From: Mesorhizobium ventifaucium
Lineage (GTDB): Bacteria > Pseudomonadota > Alphaproteobacteria > Rhizobiales > Rhizobiaceae
Direction: 5' to 3'
NCBI RefSeq assembly: GCF_935822925.1
Contig: NZ_CAKXZS010000019.1
Coordinates: 1 to 64,000 of the forward strand
Length of the DNA: 64,000 nucleotides
Shown: positions 15,000-24,641 of the stretch, piece after piece
How positions within the stretch are numbered: the first letter of the stretch is position 1
Layout: every line of letters begins with the position of its first letter
Translations under genes and position numbers: made by a program
The notes under the pieces: model-generated
What the model saw: the letters and a program-made list of their open reading frames with translations, nothing else
The model's database searches: none
Told to the model about the DNA's origin: nothing

Positions 15000-16505
15000 C
15001 TATAACACGAAGAAGTCGTCCACTGTGAGGAATGTGCTCGGGTCCACGGCGGCAAACTTGACAGCCGCCGCTCCTCCTGCCCCGTCCACATCGAACAGCA
15101 GATCGCCGGTCTGCTTGTCGTAAACGATGTGGTCGCTGTCATCCATGGCGTGCTTGCCGACGACGAAAACCGCAGCGAAAAGCGAGCCGGCCGACAGCCC
15201 GACGAATGCGGAGCTGTCCAGCCAGAACACGTCGTCGAGCGCATTGAAATCTTCTATCCTGTCGTAGTTCGCCGGCCCAAGTGCGTCGAACACGAAGACA
15301 TCCCTGCCCGCCTCGCCGGCCAGCCGGTCGCGGCCGGCGCCGCCATTGAGGATGTCGTCGCCAGCACCACCTCGCATGTCGTCGGAGCCGGCGCCGCCGT
15401 CGAGGACGTCGTCGCCAGTGTCACCGCGGACGCCGTCTGCGCCCTCACCTCCGCTGATCTCGTCATCGCCAGCGCCGCCCTTCAGCCAATCGGTGCCCGC
15501 GCCTCCAATGATGTCGTCGGCGCCCGCGCCGCCGAACAGCTGGTCGTGGCCGGCACCGCCGTCGAGCGTATCGTTGAACGGGGTGCCGCTGATACGGTCG
15601 CCCCCGCCCAGCGCGGCGACGAGCACGGCATGATCATGGCTTGCGTAGCTCGCGATGTTTTTGGCGTCGGTCAGGGTAATGGATTCGGCCGGCGGAGTGA
15701 CGGTGATCGTAATCGTCGCCACATTGCTGTTGCCCTGGCCGTCCGTAACGTAAACCGTAAAGCTGTCGGTGCCGATGAAGCCGGCCTCCGGTGTGTAGTC
15801 GAACAGGTTTCCGCTCAGAAAATCCGCATGATAGTGCAGGGTAGTGCCAGAATGACCCTGGTGAAACGGGTAGTAGTTACCGTCGAAACTCGTCTCCTGC
15901 TCCAGGGTGCCGCTGTCCGGACCGTCCAAGACGATAAAGGTCAAGAGATCGTAGTCGGCATCTGTCGCGCTGAACTTGACGTCGTCGAGAGATTGCGCCA
16001 GCGAAATCGACAAGTCCAGGTCGGCAACGGTGGGTGCGTGATTAACGAAGGTGTCGGACTGAAGCACGCCCCCTTTCAAGATGATCTGGTGCTGACCGTA
16101 TTGGGTGTTTTCGCCGCCGAAATATTCGTTCGCCCCGATCCATGTCACCGTGAGGTCGTCGGGGCTGTCGGCGCTGATCGAGACGATCCGGACCGACCGG
16201 AAGGCCGCCTGGTCGGACACGGTGCGGAGAAAATTGCCTTCGTTGTCGAAGACCTGCGTTTCCACAGTCGTCCAGGTTTCGGTCCTGCCCTCGTGGGTGA
16301 AGCTGGTGATGGTGAAGAAGCCATCGAAGACATCGACCGAAGCTAGTTCGATCCCACCGAAAGGGAAATCCGGCTTTGCGCCTATCGGTCCGATTACGTC
16401 GCCGTCTGTTTCCGTAATGCTGAAAAGGACCGAGTCAGGGGTCGGATTGGGATTCTCGGGTTCGTTCCATACGATGAGTTCACTGCCATTGCTTAAGATC
16501 GGCAT
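15000..16505 (-). CDS. RTX-type calcium-binding secreted protein
   Basis: A 501-residue protein starting at 16505 after AAGGAAGAGA; an in-frame start 21 codons upstream is less likely. Residues 1-155 are an unassigned beta-rich region. Residues 155-272 resemble a cadherin/Ig-like domain (DSFTVYVTDGQGN, then VATITITVTPP). Residues 300-401 hold about ten glycine- and aspartate-rich nonapeptides of the GGAGxDxLxG type, which form a Ca2+-binding beta-roll. The end (DRIEDFNALDD onward) resembles the serralysin C-terminal domain that carries the type I secretion signal. No type I secretion genes are in the window, so it would use an exporter encoded elsewhere. Its role may be adhesion or surface binding. 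Confidence 0.88.
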   Translation of the reverse strand: MPILSNGSELIVWNEPENPNPTPDSVLFSITETDGDVIGPIGAKPDFPFGGIELASVDVFDGFFTITSFTHEGRTETWTTVETQVFDNEGNFLRTVSDQAAFRSVRIVSISADSPDDLTVTWIGANEYFGGENTQYGQHQIILKGGVLQSDTFVNHAPTVADLDLSISLAQSLDDVKFSATDADYDLLTFIVLDGPDSGTLEQETSFDGNYYPFHQGHSGTTLHYHADFLSGNLFDYTPEAGFIGTDSFTVYVTDGQGNSNVATITITVTPPAESITLTDAKNIASYASHDHAVLVAALGGGDRISGTPFNDTLDGGAGHDQLFGGAGADDIIGGAGTDWLKGGAGDDEISGGEGADGVRGDTGDDVLDGGAGSDDMRGGAGDDILNGGAGRDRLAGEAGRDVFVFDALGPANYDRIEDFNALDDVFWLDSSAFVGLSAGSLFAAVFVVGKHAMDDSDHIVYDKQTGDLLFDVDGAGGAAAVKFAAVDPSTFLTVDDFFVL

Positions 16506-16768
16506 CCTGTCTCTTCCTTGCCTTTGCGCCGGACGTGCTGCGGATGCCCCCAATTCCAACAGTAACATGTTACGCGAGACGGATCGGTGACAAACCCAGC
16601 CGCCCTTCGCCTTCTTCGAATGTGGTTAAATTTTGTTTCTCTCGGGCGCGGGAGGTTCTCTCTTCACAGGGGGCCTTCGCTTTGAAGCGTGGTGGCGTGG
16701 ACAGTCGCTGTTCTGACGACAGTGTTTTTTATTACGCAGGCGAAGACGGATCAGTTGCAGTCACCATG

Positions 16769-17045
16769 CCGTTTGGTCGCGGCAACTTTACCACCTGCTT
16801 TCGAAGCCGATTTACGTCGGCAAGACTCAGGCACAGGGATCAGGTCTACGAAGGAGAGCGCGAGCCGATCGTCACGTCGGCTACATGCGAGGCGGCCCAA
16901 GCACTCCTCGCCTCTCAGGCGCCGCTGCGGCGAAGCCAATCCAATGTCACGCAACCTCATCTGCTCACCGGGCTGCTGTTCGATGAAGCCGGCGAAAAAT
17001 TGCGATCGGGTTCATGCCAACAAAAAGGTGTTCGCTATGAATCGT
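16769..17045 (+). pseudogene. Remnant of a serine recombinase (C-terminal zinc-ribbon region)
   Basis: In one frame the translation reads PFGRGNFTTCFRSRF, then RLRHRDQVYEGEREPIV, AAQALLASQAPLRRSQSN, and LLTGLLFDEAGEKL with a KGVRYES end. These are the successive conserved blocks of large serine recombinases from the recombinase domain into the zinc-ribbon region (compare the usual RIRHK...YPGEHEPIV and LLxGLLFDExGxxL...KKGRRYRYYVS). The catalytic N-terminal resolvase domain is missing, and no conserved cysteine pair is left. So it is a dead fragment of an integrated element. The flanks 16506-16768 and 17046-17335 show no supportable gene. Confidence 0.7.
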
Positions 17046-17335
17046 CAGAGCCAAATTTCGTGATCACACCTATGACCGCCTCGAGCGGTCGGTGAGCGCC
17101 TCCAGGGCCATCACCCTTGTAGCGGTTGAGAATCCGCGGCGACATAGAGGACGCACGCGGCACTGGATTCCAGCCGTAGCCGCGCATCACGTCAATATGG
17201 GCAGCAGCGACCGACATCAGCACCGCCGGCCACACCGGCGCGCCCTCTGCGTCTGGCCAAGACGTCGTCTAGCTAGAAATAGCCAACAATGGATTTGACC
17301 TCGAGGACATGCCCTCGAGGACGCAAGAAGATGGT

Positions 17336-18535
17336 TCAGTCGAAGAAGCCCGCATCCTCTTCCCTGAGATACTTCCTGGCTGCTTCGGCGTCGATATCGA
17401 GGCCCAGCCCCGGCGCTTCCAGCAGGTCCACCATGCTGTCCTTGACGACCTGCGACGGCAGGCCGATTACGAGGTCCTCCCACCAGGGATCGGAGGCGCT
17501 CGGATATTCGAAGGCGATGTAGTTGGCCGGCAAGGTGGCGCAGACATTGATCAACGCGCCGAGGCCAAGCAGGCCGTTCGCCGTGCCGTGTGGCGCCATC
17601 AGGATCGAGTGCATATGGGCGTGCTCGGCTACCCATTTCAGCTCGGCAATGCCGCCGACATCGGCCGGGTCCGGACCGATGATACGGACCGCCTGCGTTT
17701 CGATCAGCTCCTTGAAATTGTGCCGCAGGTAGATCTGCTCGCCGGTATGGATTGGCGTCGAGGTGGAGGTGGTCAGCTCCCGATAGGCCTGCGGATTGAC
17801 CCACGGCACATAGTCGCCGGTCAGCATGTCCTCGAGCCACATCAAATTGTACTTCTCGACCGCGCGAGCGAACCTGATCGCATCGGGCAGCATCCAGCCC
17901 GGGCCGCAGTCGAGCGCCAGGCTCACCTTGTCGCCCAGCACTTCCTTCATCGCGATCACGCAGTCGAGCATGTGGTTGAAACCGCGCTCGCTGATCACGC
18001 CTTGATCCATGGCACCGTGATAGCCGGCCTTGTTCTGCGTCACGCCGTAGTGGAAGCCGTCGATGGTATCCTTCATGTTGGAGTGGAACGAGATTCCTTG
18101 CTTGATCATGAAGAAGTTCTGCGGCTGCTCCATCATCCATTTGACGTCAGCGGCGTAATCCTCCGGCCGGTCGCCCGTGCGTTTCCTGCGGATCGAGCCG
18201 TTGTAGACGCGCACCTTGTCGCGCACCTTGCCACCGAGCAGTTTATAGGCCGGCACGCCTGAGGCCTTGCCGGCAATGTCCCACAGCGCATGCTCGATAG
18301 CGCTTACCGCCGCGCCATAGGGCTTGAACGAGCCGCGTTGGCGGATCTTCAGCATCACCCGTTCGACATCGGTCGGGTCCTCGCCGATCAGCGCCTCGCG
18401 GAAATGCAGCACCCAAGGCTTGAGGTAGGGCTTGGTGTACTCGACCTCGCCCAGGCCATAGAGGCCCTCGTCGGTGACGATGCGAACGATGGGGTGCTTG
18501 CCGATGACGGCACAGCGGAGATCGGTGATCTTCAT
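17336..18535 (-). CDS. Enolase-superfamily (mandelate racemase/muconate lactonizing type) sugar-acid dehydratase, paralog 1
   Basis: A 399-residue protein. The N-terminal capping domain (residues 1-125) ends in AYKLLGGKVRDKV. The barrel carries a first metal-ligand region LALDCGPGW (about 215), then WLEDML (about 243), TGEQIY (about 275) and a C-terminal-strand His in MAPHGTANG (about 326). That is the ligand set of the family, with H as probable base. Members dehydrate aldonates or aldarates to 2-keto-3-deoxy acids, or racemise. It is the last of four minus-strand genes, 17 bp downstream of paralog 2. Substrate unknown; galactonate- or gluconate-like acids are plausible. Confidence 0.85.
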   Translation of the reverse strand: MKITDLRCAVIGKHPIVRIVTDEGLYGLGEVEYTKPYLKPWVLHFREALIGEDPTDVERVMLKIRQRGSFKPYGAAVSAIEHALWDIAGKASGVPAYKLLGGKVRDKVRVYNGSIRRKRTGDRPEDYAADVKWMMEQPQNFFMIKQGISFHSNMKDTIDGFHYGVTQNKAGYHGAMDQGVISERGFNHMLDCVIAMKEVLGDKVSLALDCGPGWMLPDAIRFARAVEKYNLMWLEDMLTGDYVPWVNPQAYRELTTSTSTPIHTGEQIYLRHNFKELIETQAVRIIGPDPADVGGIAELKWVAEHAHMHSILMAPHGTANGLLGLGALINVCATLPANYIAFEYPSASDPWWEDLVIGLPSQVVKDSMVDLLEAPGLGLDIDAEAARKYLREEDAGFFD

Positions 18536-18552
18536 CTTCGGTTCTTTTCGCC

Positions 18553-19914
18553 TCAGCTCCAGGTGCGATCCCAGGAATACTCGTTGTCCCAGTGATCCGT
18601 GGGCTGCCAGATGCCGGTGACACCCGGCTGCAGATGCTGCGAGATCACCTCGTCGACGACGTCGTCAGTCCCCAGGCCCGGTCTGTCGGGAACAGTGATA
18701 AAGCCGTCCTTCACGAGCGGCTTGGCCACGCCGGTGACGATATCGTCCCACCAGTCGACATCGGCAGAGTGATATTCGAGCGCCATGAAGTTTTCGGTCG
18801 CGGTCGCGACATGTGCCGCGGCCATTGCGGCGATTGGACTTTCCGCCATATGGATCGCCATGGCGACGCCGTGGTCCTGCGCCATGTCGCCGATCTTCTT
18901 GGTCTCGAGGATGCCTCCGCTGGTGAGCAGGTCTGGGTGGATAACGGATAGGCCGCCGCTCTTGAGCAGAGGCTCGAAGCCCTCCTTGAGGTAGATGTCC
19001 TCGCCGGTGCAGATCGGCACCGTGGTGGTCTCCTGCAGTTGTCGGTACTGCTCGGTGTACTGCCATGGGATCACGTCCTCGAGCCAGGCTGGGACATATT
19101 TTTCAATCCGCCTGGCGAGGCGAATACCGTTCTGCAGCGAGATGTGGCCGACGTGGTCGATGGCGAGCGGAATATCCATGCCGATAATTTCGCGAACCTC
19201 GGCGATGTACTGCTCAAGCAGGTCGAGGCCCTTGTCGGTAAAGTGGAGGCCGGTAAACGGGTGGCGGACGTTATGCAAATCGTAGGCGGCGTTGCGGGCG
19301 CGCCGCTGTTCAAGGGTTTTGACCGGGCCGCGGCCGGGCTGGACGAGGTACCCATCAAGTGAGCCGGCAGGAGACACGACCGCACCGGGGACATCGGCGA
19401 TCTGCATCAATCCCAGATCCATCTTGAGGAAGGTGAAGCCGAGCGCCATGCGCTGCTTGAGCCGCTTGCCGGTCTCGGTGCCGCTCGGCACGGTGGCGTC
19501 GGTATCGCAATAGAGGCGCACCTTCTCGCGAAACCGGCCGCCGAGCATCTGGTAGATGGGCACGCCATAGGCCTTGCCGGCGAGATCCCACAACGCGATT
19601 TCGACCGCAGACACGCCGCCGCCTTGCCGGGCGTGCCCGCCGAACTGCTTGATCCGGCGAAACAGGCGATCGATGTCGCAGGGGTTCTCGCCAAGCAACC
19701 GGCTCTTCAGCATCAGTGCGTAGCTGGCGCTGGCGCCGTCGCGCACCTCGCCAAGCCCGACGATGCCCTGGTTGGTGTAAATCTTGAGCAACGTTGAGGT
19801 GAACGGCGCGCCGACGATTTCGGCTACCCGCATGTCGGTTATGCGAAGGTCGGACGGCTTGGAATTGGTGTTCACCCGATTGAGCGCCTCGTCGGCGCCA
19901 CCCGTCTTTGCCAT
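18553..19914 (-). CDS. Enolase-superfamily (mandelate racemase/muconate lactonizing type) protein, paralog 2
   Basis: A 453-residue protein, longer than usual because of an insertion in the barrel (about residues 175-225, [12 protein letters not shown] to HPFTGLHF) and a Trp-rich tail. Family features are [13 protein letters not shown] (about 119-131), KMDLG (about 164), [10 protein letters not shown] (about 250), WLEDVIPW (about 275) and CTGEDIYL (about 298). At the base position it reads AIHMAESP in place of the usual xPHxxxGP, so its chemistry may differ from paralogs 3 and 4. It sits 54 bp after paralog 3 in the same operon direction. Confidence 0.82.
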   Translation of the reverse strand: MAKTGGADEALNRVNTNSKPSDLRITDMRVAEIVGAPFTSTLLKIYTNQGIVGLGEVRDGASASYALMLKSRLLGENPCDIDRLFRRIKQFGGHARQGGGVSAVEIALWDLAGKAYGVPIYQMLGGRFREKVRLYCDTDATVPSGTETGKRLKQRMALGFTFLKMDLGLMQIADVPGAVVSPAGSLDGYLVQPGRGPVKTLEQRRARNAAYDLHNVRHPFTGLHFTDKGLDLLEQYIAEVREIIGMDIPLAIDHVGHISLQNGIRLARRIEKYVPAWLEDVIPWQYTEQYRQLQETTTVPICTGEDIYLKEGFEPLLKSGGLSVIHPDLLTSGGILETKKIGDMAQDHGVAMAIHMAESPIAAMAAAHVATATENFMALEYHSADVDWWDDIVTGVAKPLVKDGFITVPDRPGLGTDDVVDEVISQHLQPGVTGIWQPTDHWDNEYSWDRTWS

Positions 19915-19968
19915 GACTTATCCTCGTTCAGGTGGCTGGGGCTTGTCGCCGCACGCCGGGCCGCCTTG

Positions 19969-21135
19969 CTAGCCAAGCTCGATCTCGTGGGCCTGCAGGT
20001 AGTCGCGGTTCATCTCGATACCGAGACCAGGCTTCGACGCCAGCTTGAGGCTGCCGTTCGAGACGTCGAGCGGTCTGTCGATGAGGTGATCGTATTTGCC
20101 CAGGTTCCACTCCGACGTTTCAAGCTTGTAGAAGTTGGGAACGGTCATCATCACCTGCGCTCCCGCAACCACGTTGATCGGCCCGGCGGCGTCATGCGGC
20201 GAGACCGGGATGTAGTAGGCTTCGCATAGGGCGGAAATCTTCTTGAGTTCGGTAATGCCGCCGGTCCAGGTGACGTCCGGCATGATGAAGTCAGCGAGCC
20301 TGTTCTCGAGCACCGGCACGAAATCCCACTTCGTGTGGCCGCGCTCGCCCCACGAGATGGCGGCACTTACCTTCTCACGCACCTGTTTGAGGGCGTTAAG
20401 GCTCTCGGGCGGACACGGCTCCTCGAACCAGTCGATCTGGCCGGCTTCCTCGAGGCTTCGACAGAGGCGAATGGCGGTGGGAACGTCGAAGCGGCCATGC
20501 GCATCGATGAGAATGTCGACGTCATGCCCCGCCGTTTCGCGGATCAGCGCCGTGAGTTCGGCGGCTTCGCGCTCGTCCTTGCGGGTCATGCTGCCATCGA
20601 GGTAGCCGTCTCGCTGTTCGCGGGGCAGGCCATCGGCGCTGCGGCCCTGGTGGGGGTACGGATCGAACTTGAGCGCAGTGTGTCCGGACTCGACGATGTC
20701 CAGGATTTCGCGGACCACAGCCTCCTTGCTGGTGAATTTGGCCTGGTTGGGATGGGTGTAGAGCGCGATTTCATCGCGTACCGGTCCGCCCAGCAGCTCG
20801 TAAATCGGCTTACCGAGCACTTTGCCGCGGATGTCCCAGAGGGCAATATCAATGGCGCTCACGCATTCGACGGCGGCGCCGCGGCTGCCCATATAGGTGA
20901 AGCTGCGAAAAATCTTGTGCCAGAGATGCTCGATACGCGCAGGATCCTCGCCGGTCACCGCGACACCGATCTGCCGCAGGATCGTGCAGAGAGCGCGGTT
21001 GGCGAGCCTTGTAGTGGTTGTGATCTCTCCCCAGCCATTCACCCCCTCATCGGTCGTCACTTCGACGAACAGGAACTCACCCCAATAAGAAGCATCGGAC
21101 TTGATCAGCCACGGCCGAATGCTCGTGATTTTCAT
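19969..21135 (-). CDS. Enolase-superfamily sugar-acid dehydratase (galactonate/mannonate dehydratase-like), paralog 3
   Basis: A 388-residue protein. The start at 21135 (MKITSIRPW) is chosen because it is the typical N-terminus of the family and follows an AGGAATTG-type site; the frame is open 42 codons further, into the intergenic region. The barrel has LIDAHGRFD (metal Asp plus the His used as acid in D-galactonate dehydratases), DWFEEPCPPE, SWGERGH and the base region SPHDAAGP. It follows the GntR regulator by 58 bp and probably leads the dehydratase operon. Confidence 0.85.
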   Translation of the reverse strand: MKITSIRPWLIKSDASYWGEFLFVEVTTDEGVNGWGEITTTTRLANRALCTILRQIGVAVTGEDPARIEHLWHKIFRSFTYMGSRGAAVECVSAIDIALWDIRGKVLGKPIYELLGGPVRDEIALYTHPNQAKFTSKEAVVREILDIVESGHTALKFDPYPHQGRSADGLPREQRDGYLDGSMTRKDEREAAELTALIRETAGHDVDILIDAHGRFDVPTAIRLCRSLEEAGQIDWFEEPCPPESLNALKQVREKVSAAISWGERGHTKWDFVPVLENRLADFIMPDVTWTGGITELKKISALCEAYYIPVSPHDAAGPINVVAGAQVMMTVPNFYKLETSEWNLGKYDHLIDRPLDVSNGSLKLASKPGLGIEMNRDYLQAHEIELG

Positions 21136-21193
21136 CTCAATTCCTTTATCTGAAATGGTCAGGCTAACGATTTTCGAGACTGTATCTTCGTTC

Positions 21194-21904
21194 CTATCCG
21201 GCCCGAGCGGCGTTGCGCGCACGCATCTGTTCGAGAATATGCCGGCCGGAACCCTCGACATGGCGGGAAACGAGTTCGGCCGCCTTGTCGGCTTCTCCCG
21301 CTTTTACGTGCGCGATGAGTTCGCGGTGCTCGCGAATGATCGCGGCACGCCGCGCGAGCGTGAAATTGAAACGCCGGCTGACGGCGCGCAGCACTTCGCG
21401 ATGCTTCCACCAAAGTTCGGCGGCATGGCGGTTATAGTGCCGCTGGTACATCACAGTGTGGAAAGCGGTATCAAGCTCACTGTGCCTGAAGGTGTCGGCA
21501 AAGTTGTTCTCTTCAATCAGCCCTTGGAGACGTTCGAGTTCGGCGATGTCCTCGCCGGTCGCCATGTTCACAAACCATCGCGTCAGCGCCGGCTCGATCA
21601 GAACACCGATTTCATAGATATCCCGGACAAAATCCTGATCTATGGGTCGAACGCGCGCCCCGCGATTGGGGAGAAAGGTGACAAAACCCTCCCCGCGCAA
21701 GAGCTGCAGGGCCTCGCGCACGGGGTTGGTCGAGGTGCCGTGACGCCGGGCGAGATCGGTGACCACAAGCCGTTCGTTGGCGGCGAGCCGTCCCTCAATG
21801 ATGTCTTCCCTGATCAGTTGATAAAGCGAGGCGCCCTCGCTGGAGGCCCCGATGGGATCAGTGCCCACAGGTGGCATGGCTTTAAAATCATCTACTTCGG
21901 CCAA
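21194..21904 (-). CDS. GntR-family (FadR/FCD subgroup) transcriptional regulator
   Basis: A 236-residue regulator. The winged helix-turn-helix spans about residues 25-95 (LYQLIREDIIEGRL, then LARRHGTSTNPVREALQLLRGEGFV). An all-helical FCD ligand domain follows, with metal-site type residues (ELDTAFHTVMYQRH; REHRELIAHVKAGE). It reads divergently from the ABC transporter operon across 212 bp and heads the minus-strand dehydratase genes. It therefore likely controls both arms in response to a sugar acid or its 2-keto-3-deoxy derivative. Confidence 0.9.
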   Translation of the reverse strand: MAEVDDFKAMPPVGTDPIGASSEGASLYQLIREDIIEGRLAANERLVVTDLARRHGTSTNPVREALQLLRGEGFVTFLPNRGARVRPIDQDFVRDIYEIGVLIEPALTRWFVNMATGEDIAELERLQGLIEENNFADTFRHSELDTAFHTVMYQRHYNRHAAELWWKHREVLRAVSRRFNFTLARRAAIIREHRELIAHVKAGEADKAAELVSRHVEGSGRHILEQMRARNAARAG

Positions 21905-22116
21905 GGCCGGCTCCCCTAATCAATACATACCCTGCCCGATATCACACACGGTTTTCACAAACAATGTACGATCCAGCGCGTTGACAGGCAATCCACGATC
22001 TGAAAACGTACAAAATGATCGAAGGGATACATAGAACAGAAAGGCGTCCCGCGGTCGAACGAGCTAGACCGCCTTGCCTCGGCGCAGGGCGGCATGGAGA
22101 ACCAGGGAGGATACCT

Positions 22117-23595
22117 ATGACGAGGATTACGCTCGGCAGTGCGGTCCTGCGCGGCACTGTCGCCACTGCTTTGATGGCATCGCTGATGTCCACATCGGCG
22201 CTCGGAGCGCCGCCGGTCGACCTCAGCAAGTGGTCGCCGGAATATGTGCGCTCCATTGCGGGCACACAGGATTTTGACACGGCGGCCGATTGCGCCAAGG
22301 TCACCCCGCTCGATTACAAGGGGCGACTGACCTTCTGGTATCAGGGCGTGTTCGAGGGCGACCCCGACCTCCTGCGCCAGTACTACAAGGATTTCTTCGC
22401 GACCTTCCGCAAGACCTATCCGAACATCCAGCTCGAGGAACAGGCCCTCACCTATAACGACCTGCTTGACAAGTTCCGGACGGCGCTTCTGGGCAATGCA
22501 GCGCCGATGGCGGTCCGCCTGCAGATCCTGGGTGGTACCGAGTTCGCCTCAAAGGGCTATCTGCAGCCGCTCAAACCCGAGGATGTCGGGTATTCCACCG
22601 AGGACTACTGGCCCGGCGCCATGAAGGCCGTGACCTGGGAGGGGGTGAGCTACGGCATTCCAACCAATAACGAGACGATGGCGTTCATCTGGAACGCCGA
22701 CATCTTCAAGCGTGCGGGCCTTGATCCGGACAAGGCTCCGGCAACCTGGGACGACGTTATCAAATATTCCAAGCAGATCCACGACAAGCTCGGCATTGCC
22801 GGTTACGGTCTCGTGGCTCGCAAGAATGCCGGCAATACGCCGTACCGCTTCATGCCGCAGCTGTGGGCCTATGGCGGCGGCGTCTTCGACGAAGCCACCG
22901 CCAACCCGACCTATGAGCAGGTCAACCTCGATAGCCCGCAGAGCAAGGCCGCGCTGCAAGCCTCGTACGACATGTATGTTCGCGACAAGTCGGTTCCGGT
23001 TTCGGCGCTCACCAACCAGCAGGCCGATAACCAGCCCCTGTTCCTCGCCGGCCAGCTTGGCATGATGATCTCGCACCCGTCCGACTATGACGTCATGCTC
23101 GACCTGCAGAAGAAGGCGACGGGGGCCGACAAGGACAAGGCGCAGACCGTCATCGACAACATGCGCTACGGCCTGATTCCGACTGGCCCCGACGGCAAGC
23201 GCGCAGTCGTGTTCGGCGGCTCGAACATTCACATCCTGAAGCCTGAATATGTCGAGGGCGGCAAGGTCGACGAGCCGGCTGCAAAGGCTATCATCTGCAT
23301 GTGGACGAGCCCTGAATGGTCGCTGAAGATGGCCTATGCCGGCTCGAACCCGGGCAACCTTAACGGCTTCAAGACCAAATGGATGAAGGAACGCCTGGAC
23401 AACATCAAGTTCCTCGATGTCACGACCTCGATGCTGCCATATGGCATCCCGTTCCCAGCGCTGCCGCAGGCCCCCGAGATCATGAACATCATCGTCCCGG
23501 ACATGCTGCAGAATGCCCTGACCGGCGCGATGACCGTCGACGAGGCAGCGGACGACGCGGCCAAGAGGGTAAGAGACCTGATGGGCGGACTCTAG
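22117..23595 (+). CDS. ABC transporter sugar/sugar-acid binding protein (CUT1 family)
   Basis: A 492-residue periplasmic protein. The start at 22117 has an AGGGAGG site 6 bp before it. A signal peptide with core ATALMASLMSTSALG ends near residue 32. The extracellular solute-binding protein family 1 fold is seen in LTFWYQGVFEGDP, WEGVSYGIPTNNETMAFIWNADIFKRAG and ATWDDVIKYSKQI. It is a little longer than typical. It heads an operon of two permeases, an ATPase, a dehydratase and an aldolase-like protein, so the cargo is probably an acidic sugar or glycoside whose acid is dehydrated next. Confidence 0.9.
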   Translation: MTRITLGSAVLRGTVATALMASLMSTSALGAPPVDLSKWSPEYVRSIAGTQDFDTAADCAKVTPLDYKGRLTFWYQGVFEGDPDLLRQYYKDFFATFRKTYPNIQLEEQALTYNDLLDKFRTALLGNAAPMAVRLQILGGTEFASKGYLQPLKPEDVGYSTEDYWPGAMKAVTWEGVSYGIPTNNETMAFIWNADIFKRAGLDPDKAPATWDDVIKYSKQIHDKLGIAGYGLVARKNAGNTPYRFMPQLWAYGGGVFDEATANPTYEQVNLDSPQSKAALQASYDMYVRDKSVPVSALTNQQADNQPLFLAGQLGMMISHPSDYDVMLDLQKKATGADKDKAQTVIDNMRYGLIPTGPDGKRAVVFGGSNIHILKPEYVEGGKVDEPAAKAIICMWTSPEWSLKMAYAGSNPGNLNGFKTKWMKERLDNIKFLDVTTSMLPYGIPFPALPQAPEIMNIIVPDMLQNALTGAMTVDEAADDAAKRVRDLMGGL

Positions 23596-23605
23596 TCCAA
23601 GCCTC

Positions 23606-23632
23606 ACCGGCTGCACCGATGATTCAGCCGGT
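23606..23632 (+). promoter_or_regulatory. Hairpin between binding-protein and permease genes
   Basis: ACCGGCTG (23606-23613) and CAGCCGGT (23625-23632) form a perfect eight-base-pair stem with an 11-base loop, starting 10 bp after the binding-protein stop. Such an element can protect the upstream mRNA or partly stop transcription, giving more binding protein than permease. Confidence 0.6.
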
Positions 23633-23681
23633 CGGTCCCGAAAAAATCCGGTTCGTTCGGAAGAAATAAGGGCGCGCCACA

Positions 23682-24641
23682 GTGACGATCGTGACCGGGA
23701 AGGCCGAGGCTCGCCGAAGATTGCAATCCGGCAGGCCCGGCGTGCTACGCCAGATATGGGAGCATCGCGCCGACTATGCGTACGTGCTCCCTGCGATCGC
23801 GGTGATGCTGATCGTCATCGCCTATCCGATCTACTACACGATCGAGCTGTCGTTCTTCAAGACGCCGCCCGGCCTGCAACTGCGCGACAAGACCTTCATA
23901 GGCTTGGACAACTACACGACCATCCTCACCAGCGAGGTGTTCTGGAGAGTCACCTGGAACACTCTGATCTGGACGCTGGGCTCCACCTTGATTGCCTTTG
24001 TCCTGGGGTTTGCCACCGCGCTGGCGCTCCACCGCGAATTTGTCGGCCGCGGCGTCCTGCGCGCCATCCTGATCATTCCCTGGGTCATCAGCGCGGTCGC
24101 CGCCTCCTATATCTGGAAGTGGATCTATCATTCGGACTTCGGGATCATCGGTGCGGTGCTGGTCGGCCTCGGATTGGCCGACCGACCGCCGAATTTCATC
24201 GACAGCGTCAACACGGTGCTGCCTTCCCTGATCGTCGTCAATATCTGGCGCGAGTTCCCGTTTGCCATGATCATGATGATGGCCGGCCTGCAGACCGTGC
24301 CCGAGCAGTTGCTGCGCGCCGCGCAGGTCGACGGCGCCAGCGCCTGGCAGCGCTTCTGGCACGTCACCTTCCCGCACTTGCGCAACGTCTCGACGGTGAC
24401 GATCCTGCTGCTCGCGGTGGCCAACTTCAATTCCTTCATCATCCCCTGGATCATGACCGGCGGCGGGCCCTCCAACGCATCGCATATCTGGATCACCCAC
24501 ATTTATGAGCTCGCCTTCGGCCGGCAGCGCTGGGGCGTGGCATCTGCCTATTCGGTGCTCCTGTTCCTCACCCTGATGACGCTCGGCTACTTCTACGTCC
24601 GTGCGCTAAGCGGTAACGAGCGGCAAGAGGGGAGCGCATGA
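23682..24641 (+). CDS. ABC transporter permease 1 (CUT1, MalF-like)
   Basis: A 319-residue inner-membrane protein with six predicted helices, beginning at a GTG. The permease EAA loop reads EQLLRAAQVDGASAWQRFWHVTFPHL (about residues 209-234; shown to locate, contacts the ATPase). Its stop overlaps the start of permease 2 by 4 bp. It forms the import channel with permease 2. Confidence 0.92.
   Translation: MTIVTGKAEARRRLQSGRPGVLRQIWEHRADYAYVLPAIAVMLIVIAYPIYYTIELSFFKTPPGLQLRDKTFIGLDNYTTILTSEVFWRVTWNTLIWTLGSTLIAFVLGFATALALHREFVGRGVLRAILIIPWVISAVAASYIWKWIYHSDFGIIGAVLVGLGLADRPPNFIDSVNTVLPSLIVVNIWREFPFAMIMMMAGLQTVPEQLLRAAQVDGASAWQRFWHVTFPHLRNVSTVTILLLAVANFNSFIIPWIMTGGGPSNASHIWITHIYELAFGRQRWGVASAYSVLLFLTLMTLGYFYVRALSGNERQEGSA

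Noticed and set aside
17035-17235. 66-codon minus-strand frame (GYGWNPVPRASSMSPRI)
   Set aside because: No recognisable family and no ribosome site; adjacent to recombinase debris, so not supportable as a gene.
17299-17320. Two CCTCGAGG boxes 14 bp apart downstream of the dehydratase operon
   Set aside because: Each box is self-palindromic and they could pair, but there is no T-run or other support for a terminator.
21982-22015. TTGACA followed by an AT-rich stretch before the ABC operon
   Set aside because: The -35-like box is good but no -10 box lies at a proper distance, so I did not call a promoter.
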